In this document: positions 44,594 to 53,000 of the stretch, piece after piece
Layout of the letters: every line of letters begins with the position of its first letter
Position numbering within the stretch: the first letter of the stretch is position 1
Origin: Verrucomicrobiia bacterium
GTDB taxonomy: Bacteria; Verrucomicrobiota; Verrucomicrobiia; Limisphaerales; UBA8199
Direction of reading: 5' to 3'
DNA length: 56,098 bases
NCBI GenBank assembly: GCA_035946615.1
Contig: DASYZB010000121.1
Span: 1-56,098 of the forward strand
Translations under genes and position numbers: made by a program
Notes under the pieces: generated by a model
Told to the model about the DNA's origin: nothing
Databases searched by the model: none
The model's input: the letters and a program-made list of their open reading frames with translations, nothing else

Positions 44594-46825
44594 ATGCGCT
44601 ACAACCGGGAGATCGACAACACACAGAGGGACCCCTCTCCCCCGGCTCTCTCCCCTTCCGAAGAGGCCGAAGGGGAGAGGGAGAATTCTCGGCAGAGTCT
44701 CATCTTGAAAGCGATTTGCAATAGAGCCCTGCCCTGCCCTGCCCTGCGGCAACTGGCACGCGGGTATGGAATACATCTGTCCTATATCGATATGGCAGGC
44801 GCCCGCCATCACAGCTCGCCAGAAGCCCTTAAGGCTATTCTGGAACTCTTAGGCGCTCCCGCCGATACGGAGGACGATGTTCGCGACTCGCTCCACCTCC
44901 TCCAACAACGTCAATCACGTCAGTGCCTCCCGGAGGTGATCGTCGCCTGGGACGCCCGGCGGACCACTGTGCCGGTCCGATTGTCTGACGGTCTGGATGG
45001 CAGACGAGCTGAGTGCAAATTGGTTTTAGAAGATGGGCGTTGTAAGAAACTCCATCCGCATTCAAGCCGTTCTCCTCAAACCAGGACCGATGGCCAGACT
45101 GAGAAAGCTGCCGCCCAATCTCTGGTTTTGCCCAGTCTGCCGTTGGGTTATCACCGGCTCGAGTTGGAGGTCCGCGGACGCCACCATCAAACACTGGTGA
45201 TTTGCGCGCCTGAAAAGGCATTTCCCGGCAGACTCACGCGGAAAATCTGGGGGGCTTTTGTGCCGATGTACGCCGTCCATTCCAGTCAAAGCTGGGGTGC
45301 AGGCAACCTCGCGGATTGGACGAAGCTGATGGAATGGACCGCCTCAGTCGGGGCGAATGTCCTGGGGACACTGCCGTTGCTGGCGGCCTTTCTTGGCCCT
45401 GAGCTGTGTGAACCCAGCCCCTACTCCCCTGCCAGCCGGCTCTTTTGGAACGAGTTTTATGTCGATATTCAGCAAGTACCCGAATTCTCCGCTTCACCCG
45501 CAGCGCAAAAGCTGTTTCGCTCCCGGCCCTTCCAGCAGCGCCTGCATTCGTTTCGCCAAAGTCCCTGGATCGATTACCGGGCCGAAATGGAGTCCAGGCG
45601 CCAGGCGCTTAAACGGATGGCAGAATTCTTTTTTCATCGCGATTCAAAGCGGCGCGGGCATTTTCAATCCTTCCTTAAAACGCGTCCGCGGCTGGAGGAG
45701 TACGCCCAATTCCAGGCTGCTACCGAGCAGACGGGCAAACCTTGGACCCGATGGGAAGGACGCATGCGCTATGGCAGGCTGCAGCCGGGCGACTACTCAG
45801 AATCGGCCCGGCAGTACCACCTCTATGCGCAATGGGTCGCGGATTGCCAAATCGCGGCCTTCAACCAGCGCTGCCGCCAGCGCGATATCCAGACCTATCT
45901 CGATCTCCCGCTCGGCGTGCACACTGCCGGTTACGATCTTTGGCGCGAACGTGATTCCTTCGCCTTTCCGGCTGCTGCCGGCGCCCCGCCCGATCTCTAC
46001 TTCACCCAGGGCCAGAACTGGGGGTTTGCGCCTTTGCACCCCCAGCGCATTCGCCAGCGTCACTTCGGCTACGTTATCGAGTATCTGCGCTTCCAATTGC
46101 GTTGCGCTCGTGTGTTGCGCATCGATCATGTCATGGGCTTGCACCGCCTTTACTGGATACCGCCCGGCTTCCCAGCCAGTCTGGGCGCTTACGTTTCCAA
46201 TCCCGCCGAGGAGTTGCTGGCCATCCTGTGCCTCGAATCCCACCGGCATCAGGCGCTCCTGGTGGGCGAGAACCTCGGCACCGTTCCCCCCGAGGTCAAT
46301 AGCGCCATGGCCCGTCACCAATTACGCGAAACTTACGTCCTCCAGTACGAACAGCGACCCAATGCAGCCCACCCGCTTCGGCCTCCGCCTCCGTTCAGCC
46401 TCTGCAGCATCAACACCCACGACATGCCACCCTTTGCCGCACACTGGCGCGGCTTGGACATTGCCGATCGCTTTGAGTTGGGCCTCATCCCACGCCGTAA
46501 GCTCTCTACGGAATATAAAACCCGCACCCGCATGAATGCGGCGCTGGCAAAGTTTCTTGAACGCGCCGGCCTGCTGAAAACCGGCTCAAAGGATGGCGCC
46601 GCCGTATTGCGCGCCGCTCTGCGCTGGCTGGCGGCCAGTGAAGCGGAAGCTCTCTTGGTCAATCTGGAGGACCTCTGGGGTGAAGAGCGCCCGCAGAATG
46701 TCCCCGGCACCTCAATCGAGCTCCCCAACTGGCGGCGCAAAACAAAACTGTCCCTTGAGGAGATTCTGACTAACCCATCAATCCGCGATTTGCTTAGGAG
46801 CCTCGCAAGGAAGAGGACACATTGA
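44594..46825 (+). CDS. malQ: 4-alpha-glucanotransferase with repeat-derived N-terminus
   Basis: The frame gives 743 residues; recognisable MalQ sequence starts near residue 50 (LRQLARGYGIHLSYIDMAGA) and includes PSPYSPASRLFWNEFYVD, GHT-type catalytic blocks DLPLGVHTAGYDLW, VLRIDHVMGLHRLYWIP (nucleophile aspartate), LLVGENLGTVPPEV (acid) and SINTHDMPPFAAHW. It transfers maltodextrin units between glucans. The first 35 codons are a translated palindromic repeat (44619-44692), so the true start may be the TTG at 44705 just after it. Downstream of treS by 14 bases. Confidence 0.88.
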   Translation: MRYNREIDNTQRDPSPPALSPSEEAEGERENSRQSLILKAICNRALPCPALRQLARGYGIHLSYIDMAGARHHSSPEALKAILELLGAPADTEDDVRDSLHLLQQRQSRQCLPEVIVAWDARRTTVPVRLSDGLDGRRAECKLVLEDGRCKKLHPHSSRSPQTRTDGQTEKAAAQSLVLPSLPLGYHRLELEVRGRHHQTLVICAPEKAFPGRLTRKIWGAFVPMYAVHSSQSWGAGNLADWTKLMEWTASVGANVLGTLPLLAAFLGPELCEPSPYSPASRLFWNEFYVDIQQVPEFSASPAAQKLFRSRPFQQRLHSFRQSPWIDYRAEMESRRQALKRMAEFFFHRDSKRRGHFQSFLKTRPRLEEYAQFQAATEQTGKPWTRWEGRMRYGRLQPGDYSESARQYHLYAQWVADCQIAAFNQRCRQRDIQTYLDLPLGVHTAGYDLWRERDSFAFPAAAGAPPDLYFTQGQNWGFAPLHPQRIRQRHFGYVIEYLRFQLRCARVLRIDHVMGLHRLYWIPPGFPASLGAYVSNPAEELLAILCLESHRHQALLVGENLGTVPPEVNSAMARHQLRETYVLQYEQRPNAAHPLRPPPPFSLCSINTHDMPPFAAHWRGLDIADRFELGLIPRRKLSTEYKTRTRMNAALAKFLERAGLLKTGSKDGAAVLRAALRWLAASEAEALLVNLEDLWGEERPQNVPGTSIELPNWRRKTKLSLEEILTNPSIRDLLRSLARKRTH
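44619..44692. repeat. palindromic CTCTCCCCTT repeat, copy 2, inside malQ 5' end
   Basis: Contains ACAGAGGGACCCCTCTCC and the hairpin CTCTCCCCTTC, loop, GAAGGGGAGAG. In inverted orientation it matches 35030-35084. Translated in the malQ frame it gives PSPPALSPSEEAEGERE, which is unlike any MalQ. Confidence 0.65.
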
Positions 46826-46949
46826 AACCAAAGTTGACGATTTTGGACCTTGGGTTTTATACCGAGTCCATGATTCGTTTTTCGTTTTGCCATCCCCTGC
46901 CCTTTCGGATTTACTGCCTCGCATTACCAACACTGGAGTTGAAACTGAG

Positions 46950-47252
46950 ATGAAAGCTGAAATTCACGGCGATACCCTTTGCGTCTCGTCAGTCAAAGAA
47001 CTGGGCGCTGCCAATGCCAATGCCTTTCGGGACTGGGTCCGCAAGGCGGTGTCGGACCGCCAGAAAAACATCGACATCGATTTGTCGGAAACGACTTTCA
47101 TCGACAGTTGCGGCCTGGGCGCCCTGGTCGCCCTGCACAAAACCGCTTGCAGCAAAAAGGGTCTCCTGCGCCTGTTGCGCCCTCAAACGGGCGTCCTGCA
47201 GATTATCGAACTAGCCCGGTTGGACCGCGTTTTTCAGGTAGTCAAGCAGTGA
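46950..47252 (+). CDS. STAS-domain anti-sigma factor antagonist
   Basis: A compact STAS protein of 100 residues (start ATG 46950). The phosphorylation region reads IDIDLSETTFIDSCGLGALV, the canonical SpoIIAA/RsbV signature with the target serine after FID. It should bind and release the anti-sigma kinase encoded four bases downstream. The partner sigma factor is not visible in this window; in this phylum such pairs may also act on a response-regulator phosphatase. Confidence 0.88.
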   Translation: MKAEIHGDTLCVSSVKELGAANANAFRDWVRKAVSDRQKNIDIDLSETTFIDSCGLGALVALHKTACSKKGLLRLLRPQTGVLQIIELARLDRVFQVVKQ

Positions 47253-47256
47253 ATGT

Positions 47257-47685
47257 ATGGCCGGGCCGAAAGACGCAACCGCCGCTGCTCTGTTCCGTCT
47301 GAGTGTGCCTTGTGACCTTCGGCGGGTGCGGGGGGCCGTTCAGCAAACCCGCCGATTCCTCACCGAACAGGATTGCGCGGACAAGGAAATTATGGACTGC
47401 GAACTGGCCCTCACCGAGGCCTGCAACAACGCCGTTGAATATGCCTCACCTCAGGCCCGCTCCCAGCCGTTCCTTGTAGAAACCACCTGTTCGCCATGTG
47501 AAATCGAGATGCGGATTACCGATCAGACTCCGGGATTTGAGTGGCCCCAAACGCCCAACCTCCCAGGCCCGGAAAGCGAACACGGTCGCGGGCTCTACCT
47601 CATCCGCACCCTGATGGAGCATTCCGAATACATTCGGGGCACATCCTCGAACGTGCTGGTCCTGCGAAAACGCCGGTGCATCTGA
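47257..47685 (+). CDS. anti-sigma regulatory factor, RsbW-like kinase
   Basis: A 142-residue GHKL-ATPase of the SpoIIAB/RsbW type. Motifs: the N-box CELALTEACNNAVEYAS, the G1 box ITDQTPGFEW and the G2 box SEHGRGLYLIRTLMEHSE. It probably phosphorylates the antagonist encoded just upstream. The pair is a partner-switching module, placed after the glycogen genes but with no evident functional tie to them. Confidence 0.88.
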   Translation: MAGPKDATAAALFRLSVPCDLRRVRGAVQQTRRFLTEQDCADKEIMDCELALTEACNNAVEYASPQARSQPFLVETTCSPCEIEMRITDQTPGFEWPQTPNLPGPESEHGRGLYLIRTLMEHSEYIRGTSSNVLVLRKRRCI

Positions 47686-47707
47686 CTCCCTTTCAGGCGC
47701 ACTACTT

Positions 47708-47954
47708 CTACGATTTCTGGCCCTTGCCGCCCTTCGCTCTCGATCCATTCCTCACTTCCAAATCGGTCACCAGGAGAAGATCAACGATGTTGAAAGAATC
47801 GTCTGGCTGAAAAACAATCACCGTTCTCCCGCTGGGAGCGGAGGCGAGCCACTCTCGGTGCGCTACCGCAACCTCCCGACCGTCAGCCAAGCGCATCACG
47901 AAAGGGTGGAATGGCTCCACAGTCGTAAAGTTGACGGATTTTTTCAATCGTCAT
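47708..47954 (-). pseudogene. small conserved protein with N-terminal frameshift (cassette gene)
   Basis: From the ATG at 47954 the sequence starts MTIEKIRQLYD, then a one-base shift is needed to continue as EPFHPFVMRLADGREVAVAH, SAPSGRTVIVFQPDDSFNIV and DLLLVTDLEV. From memory, intact family members read through this join. A TTG at 47947 opens the second frame directly (79 codons), so an intact short protein cannot be excluded. The ATG sits seven bases after a GTTATTT core that may end an attC-like site. The function is unknown. Confidence 0.55.
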
Positions 47955-47961
47955 TACAATT

Positions 47962-48041
47962 AAATAACACTGCCATCGCCCGTCGGCAACGCCCAAGCGG
48001 ACGCGCACCGGGCTCCCGGCCGCAACTGAACATGGTTAGAA
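47962..48041 (-). other. possible degenerate attC-like site D
   Basis: On the minus strand it begins TTCTAAC, which holds the stop of the previous gene, and ends GTTATTT seven bases before the next ATG. The spacing (80 bp) fits attC but complementarity between the arms is weak, so this rests on position and the other sites. Confidence 0.3.
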
Positions 48042-48296
48042 CACCGTCACCCTTGTGATCTCTGCACGGCCTGCCGCCGAGTCGATGTGATATAAAACCT
48101 GGACCCGCCCGAAGTTGAACGCCTCTTCTCTGGAAACCTGCGGCAAATCTGGGCTCGGGAGCGGATGCAACCGAACCTCCTCCTCGACTTTCTCGACAGC
48201 GAGCCGTTCGATATCCTGCGCTGAGGGGAACATCTTACGCGCTCCCGCCGCGACGAGTTCGCGAGTCCCTTCAGCCCATGAAATTTCCCACGGCAT
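48036..48296 (-). CDS. small uncharacterised cassette protein, 86 aa
   Basis: Starts at ATG 48296, two bases after a GTTAGAA core, and its TAA stop lies inside a TTCTAAC core. The sequence includes MPWEISWAEGTRELVAAG, RLAVEKVEEEVRLHPLP and ends VQVLYHIDSAAGRAEITRVT, a beta-strand pattern reminiscent of RelE/ParE-type folds but without the usual catalytic residues I could assign. The function is unknown. Confidence 0.55.
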   Translation of the reverse strand: MPWEISWAEGTRELVAAGARKMFPSAQDIERLAVEKVEEEVRLHPLPSPDLPQVSREEAFNFGRVQVLYHIDSAAGRAEITRVTVF

Positions 48297-48298
48297 AA

Positions 48299-48388
48299 TT
48301 CTAACGATTAGCGCAGCTACGCCGGAACAATTGCGTCCAGCATGACCGACCGGGACCTCCCGGCGTTAGCTGCCGCGACTCGTTAAGC
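48299..48388 (-). other. attC-like recombination site A
   Basis: On the minus strand the core GCTTAAC (48388-48382, RYYYAAC) contains the TAA stop of the upstream cassette gene and the far end is GTTAGAA, two bases before the next ATG. The arms pair well: TAACGATTAGCGCAGCTA then CGCCGG against TAACGAGTCGCGGCAGCTAA then CGCCGG, with an unpaired extra base. This is the secondary-structure layout of integron attC sites. Confidence 0.6.
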
Positions 48389-48540
48389 GACTGTCTCGAC
48401 CTGAACAAATGTAAGCTCATAATCCGTGATTTGCTCGGCTGGCGAATCATCAAAGTGAACAGCGAATCGCTTGCCTGGAAACCGCCAGCTTCGTTGTTCC
48501 CGTCGCGCATCTCCGGGATAAGTTGGTCAAAATTGGTCAT
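48383..48540 (-). pseudogene. cassette gene with internal deletion
   Basis: The start reads MTNFDQLIPEMRDGNN and the end, in another frame, RFAVHFDDSPAEQITDYELT followed by a short tail. From memory, intact relatives are about 140-150 residues, open with NFDQLIPEMRDWNNG and end with a similar DY-(E/Q)-(L/I)-TF motif, and are common in integron cassettes. About 100 residues are missing and the halves are out of frame. The ATG follows a GTTAAGC core by 10 bases and the TAA lies in a GCTTAAC core. Confidence 0.55.
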
Positions 48541-48550
48541 GGCCTTAGCC

Positions 48551-48649
48551 GCTTAACGAAAAAAGCTGAGCCACCGCCGAGTCGCGACGTGAACCGCGAC
48601 AGCGGAACTGACCGCGCCAACGGCGGTTGGCTCCGGCGACTGGTTGAAC
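48551..48649 (-). other. attC-like recombination site B
   Basis: Cores GTTCAAC (minus strand, 48649-48643) and GTTAAGC (48557-48551) bound a 99-bp imperfect palindrome. The inner arms GAGCCACCGCCG and GAGCCAACCGCCG (reverse complement) pair with one unpaired A, as in attC L boxes with extrahelical bases. It separates the PTS-like gene from the deleted cassette gene. Confidence 0.6.
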
Positions 48650-48663
48650 GACTGCTTCATATC

Positions 48664-49185
48664 CTACATAAAACGATCCGACAAGCCATCGCGGAAGTCC
48701 TGCCGATGAAGCATCTTCGCGACACTCGCAAGCACGTGAACATGCTTCTGGAACTGGCCCGTCGGCACCAAAAACAAGAACACCAAATGGACTGGCTTAC
48801 TGTCAAGGGCATCGAACTGGATTCCCTTTCGGGAGCGCCCGACTACCGCCACCACTTCAGATACCAATGTCGTGGACGCATGAGGAATGCCGATACCAAA
48901 TCCGATACCCGTGCTCATTGACGACTCGCGCTTCCTGATACTCTCGGTGACTGAACCCCTATGCCGAGACTGAATCTTGCGAGTAGTCACGAGGTGACTT
49001 ATCAACTCCTCAATAGCCTGCCAGCGGTCTTGCGCGTGTAGGTCAACTATATCCACTCCTGACCCGAAAAAGTCATCGGGAAACCCGTCGCCTAAGCCTC
49101 GTGCGGTTTTCTTGGGCGGTCGTGGTGGACCGCCAGCAGAAGCGGGCTGCGTCTTCGGAGTCTGGTCTGGTCGAGAATCACTCAT
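48664..49185 (-). CDS. PTS EIIA type-2 (PtsN-like) domain protein
   Basis: The 173-residue product has a proline-rich N-terminus of about 45 residues and an EIIA type-2 domain: DRWQAIEELISHLVTTRKI, RESSMSTGIGFGIGIPHAST with the phosphorylatable histidine, then ALDSKPVHLVFLFLVPTGQF and KHVHVLASVAKMLHRQDFRD. It accepts phosphate from HPr/PtsP in regulatory PTS chains. The ATG lies 13 bases after a GTTAGGC core and the stop 14 bases before a GTTCAAC core, so it seems to be carried as a cassette. Confidence 0.8.
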   Translation of the reverse strand: MSDSRPDQTPKTQPASAGGPPRPPKKTARGLGDGFPDDFFGSGVDIVDLHAQDRWQAIEELISHLVTTRKIQSRHRGSVTESIRKRESSMSTGIGFGIGIPHASTTLVSEVVAVVGRSRKGIQFDALDSKPVHLVFLFLVPTGQFQKHVHVLASVAKMLHRQDFRDGLSDRFM

Positions 49186-49198
49186 CGCGCGCCAAGTC

Positions 49199-49269
49199 GC
49201 CTAACTCTGATTACGCGACTGCAGTTGCATTATCCCGCCAGGATTTTCCGTCGCCGCGTTTTTTTAACC
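49199..49269 (-). other. degenerate attC-like site C
   Basis: On the minus strand it ends with GTTAGGC (49205-49199), a perfect GTTRRRY, 13 bases before the PTS-like start. The other end (GGTTAAA) is degenerate. A short stem (ACGCGACTG against ACGCGGCGACGG with unpaired bases) is visible. Confidence 0.4.
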
Positions 49270-49340
49270 GGTGCATTATCAGCCAAAAATACGCGATATG
49301 GAAAACGTAAGCAATCGGCGCGTCCACTGAATGGGACCCC

Positions 49341-49658
49341 TCAGCACCATGCCCAACCTGGATGGCTCTCGTCCATATCAGAAACGTTCTTGTGACACAT
49401 CTGGCACATTTGCCCATCGCGACGAACAACCTTCAGCATGATATCCCGCGGAACATAGCGACCGAACCGGCGCAGTTCTCTCGTCTCTGTAAACGGCTCT
49501 TTATTGAAGAAAACAGGGCAAACGTGGCCAAAGACTCTGCACTCGATTTCGCCGGTGTCATATAGCTTAAGCTCCTCCCAGCGGGCAGGCCACCAAAACT
49601 CTAATTGATCGACTGCACACAGAATGTCGTACTCCGTTTTGAATTCCCCCCAGGACAT
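49341..49658 (-). pseudogene. truncated HNH-type endonuclease-like protein
   Basis: The frame reads MSWGEFKTEYDILCAVDQLE, EELKLYDTGEIECRVFGH, then GRYVPRDIMLKVVRRDGQMC and QMCHKNV, the entry of an HNH domain (CxxC before the DH). It then departs into unrelated sequence and stops 12 codons later, so the DH...N...H catalytic part is missing. Its start overlaps the antitoxin stop, so the two were probably one operon. Confidence 0.55.
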
Positions 49659-49663
49659 CTGGA

Positions 49664-49948
49664 TCAAGCGCGAGCGGTTTTTTCAAAAAGCGCCTTGAGT
49701 TGAGCGCGCGTCGTGAGCTTCAGCTTGCCCCTCGATTTCATCTTTTGAAAGCGTCGATCGGTCAGGCGGTCGATCTCTTCCAGTTGCGCGTCGCTCACTC
49801 CATATTCACTCCGGGCGCAGTTAGTGGACTCGACTTCCACCTTGCGAAGAGCGATGATGTGCGGACCTGAAATCAGGCCGATGCTTTCTCCGCGCACAGC
49901 GGCCTCAAGAAGGTTGCCCAGATTCTTCCTGGCCTGCGTAATCGTCAA
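49664..49948 (-). CDS. Phd/YefM-family antitoxin
   Basis: A 94-residue protein with the Phd N-terminus TITQARKNLGNLLEAAVRGE and GLISGPHIIALRKVE, which form the dimeric DNA-binding fold; the C-terminal half (EEIDRLTDRRFQKMKSRGKL) is charged and helical, the toxin-neutralising part. The only start in frame is TTG at 49948. No intact toxin follows; the next gene is a truncated HNH-like protein. It may therefore be an orphan. Confidence 0.7.
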   Translation of the reverse strand: MTITQARKNLGNLLEAAVRGESIGLISGPHIIALRKVEVESTNCARSEYGVSDAQLEEIDRLTDRRFQKMKSRGKLKLTTRAQLKALFEKTARA

Positions 49949-50016
49949 GGCCTTTTGAGGGCACTGTCAACGACACGAGAAAGAGCCGAAGAAAGTCGCT
50001 CTCATAAACCGGGCTC

Positions 50017-53000
50017 TTACTTTGGCGGGATGAGTTTCTGGTATTCGGGGGTCTTGCGAAGGGCGGCGAAGCGATCATCTTCGCGGGCTTTGGCGACCAA
50101 ATCGAGCGCAGCAGGATTGGTTTGGCGGCGTTTAACGCTCAGGTCAATGGCCTGAGCGAGGTCGGTCAAAGCTTCTTTATCCTTTCGCAGGTTGGCTTTA
50201 AAGGCGGCCAAATCGTACCAGGCCTCGGGGCTTTCGGGAGAGACCTTGACCAGCTTCTCGAGTGCGCGTTCCAGACCCGGCCAGTTGGCAGCCTGCCCGT
50301 AAAGCTGGGCGGCCTGGATTATGTACGCGGGCGCCACACCCGGGCTGGTAACGAGCGTTTCCAGGAGTTGGTCCGCCCGGCTGGTCTGCTGCATCTGGAA
50401 ATAGGTTTTCGCCAGTTCAAGAACCACCGGGAAATTGCTGGGATGGGCGCGGATTTCGGCTTCCATGAGCGGCACCTGGGTTTGGGGCGCCGGGAGGCCG
50501 GCGTGCTGGGTTTGCTGAGTCTTATACTGCTCCAACTGGCTTAAAAGGCCGATAACTGCTGCGTTGTAAGGGTCCAGCTTGAGGCAGGTCTGTACGATGA
50601 GCAGGGCGTCATCCAGGCGGTTGAGTTGCAGGAGCAGATTCACATAGCGGAAGACTGCCTCGGGGCTGTAAGGGCAAAACGCAAAGGATTGGCGGAAGGT
50701 AAAATCGGCTTCCCTCAGGATGCTCTGGTATTCGGCGCTGGTTTTAGGCCGGTATTCAGGCGGGGCCTGGGTGAGGCGCCAGGCATAGATGCCGCCAATC
50801 GAGCTGCGCAGTTTAGAGAAGGCCTTTTGCGCATCATCGTCATGAACGAATTTACGGTCACCGGTGAACCCGTTCAAGTCATGACGCAGATATACCTTTT
50901 CGATCCAATCAGTGATCTGTTTGAGCGGTGTATCGTAATCGATGATGTCGCCGGTCAGGCGTTTGGAGTACTGTTTCCAAAACTCATGGTCGGTGCGCAG
51001 AACATCCTCCGTTAGCGACGGAAGCGGCTGGCGGTTAATCTTCATAATGATCCCGTAGGGAGTCAGGTGCGGATACATCCAGTCCAACGGGAAGCTTTCC
51101 TCGACATAGAACTCGTTTTTGGGGTTATGATCGAACATGACCTTAGTGAGCAGGCCATTGATGGCCATCACAGCGGTTTGGCCAGCGACAGTCACCCGGT
51201 TATCCACCACCCGCACGTCTTCGCCCTGGCGGATTTGTTTGGGCTCGTTCGGGAACTGCGTGTCATGTTGCAAGCGCCGCTGGGCATCGCTGAGGTATTC
51301 ATTGAAGCAATGTTGGGAGTCCTCAGGCGAGGCGATGTAAATCTCGCGGTCGGGATAAACCCCGCCCAGGCTCTTGGCGATCTCCTTGGGATAAGCGGCT
51401 TCGAGCAAAAGCCGATTCAAGCGAACCCGGGTATGGCTCTGGGGATTCTGCTTAATAAAGTCGGCCAAGTACTCCGAAATCTGGACCTGCTTGAAACGGT
51501 CGGGCTCATAAAGCAGCTCGACTTTGGACAACTCGGCGATTTGCTTTGCCAGCTCGTCCTGTCTGCGGTGCAGGCTCTCCGAAGTGCTGCCTCCGGCGAT
51601 CTGCTGGTCGATGTCACTCTTTTCCTGCAGCTTGGCAGCAAGGCTCTTTTTGACCTCCAAATCGCGATCCAGCAACACGTTTAAATCCCTTGCCAGGTCC
51701 TCGCCCAAAGCGGCGTCATTGCCTTGGCCTGCCAAGAGTTGGCGGGTCTCGGCGGCAAGGTTCTCGTAAATAAATTTTGACACGGTGTCCTGGTCCGGCC
51801 CCGGGCGCAGGCGCGCTGCAAATCCGCGCAGGTCGATGAAATCCTGCGCAGTAAACCACGAGGTAAAGGTGCGCCGGCGTTTTTCGACACGGTCGCCGTA
51901 ATCCTCGAAGGCCGTGTCCAAGGGCGAGATCAGGCGCGCCAGAAAGTTAGTCTCATAATTCTGTTCTTTTTCTTTAGCGGACCGCAGCAAATCCTGGAAG
52001 AACGGGGGATCGATCTCTTTGCTGCGGTTGTATTGGGCGCGGATATAATCCAGGTATGTCCCGTCGGCCAAGGCATTCTGGGTGATGATATACACGTCAC
52101 GCCGGTCGAACTTCTGGTCTTCTAGCGGTTGGCAATTGTGCGGCGTAAAGCTTTCACAGAAGATCATGTAGGTCGGACAAAAGCGGCCCGGGTCAGTCCC
52201 GCCATAGAGCACGGCGTCTTTGGCCATTTCCGGATAAAGCGGCTTGCCATTGGCGCCTTTGAATGGCGGGGTAAACATGTCGTGTCCGAACCAGTACCCG
52301 AACATGTGATCGTGTTGATTGCTCGGAAACCAGTGGGCGAGCACGGAATAGACCGGCATGGCGACAAACAAACTGAGCGTAATGAACAAAGGCCCGCGCT
52401 CGCGATAAAAGACCAGAGCCACAACGAACGCCAGCGGAATAGCAACCAGAAGCAAGCCACCATAAACGGGCAATCCGTACTGGTGCGGCGCAAAGGCGCG
52501 GGCAATCCAGTGAGGCAATTCCGCGAAGCTCTCCGGCTCGCCCGCCAGGCCGAAGAAGGTCCGGCCAACGGTCTCATAAAGGCCGAAGATGCCGGCAACA
52601 ACTGCAACCACACCGCCTCCCAACCCCCAAAGACGAAACGTTTTGTAATGAGTGGCCATAAAGGCGGCTGTGAGCGCCAGCCCGTAGCCAATCAGCGCCG
52701 CAACGATCGTATGTGAATTGCAGAAGAAAACCTTGATGAGGTCCGCCGAAGCGCGGTCGGGCGTGGGGTTGAGCAGAATCATCAACAACACACCCAGGCA
52801 CAGATAAATCCCGCTCAGCCCAATCAACCAGGCGCGCTCGCGGCGCTGCATCTTGAAGAAAAACAGGAACGGCACCAGGGCGATGAACATGTAAACCCAT
52901 GTGTATTCAATGGCCACGCCGCTGATGAGCATCCAGACCTGACCCAAAAAGCGCAGCGGATCGGAAATGAGGTCGGTGGGGTTGGGCTGCTCGTACTGCC

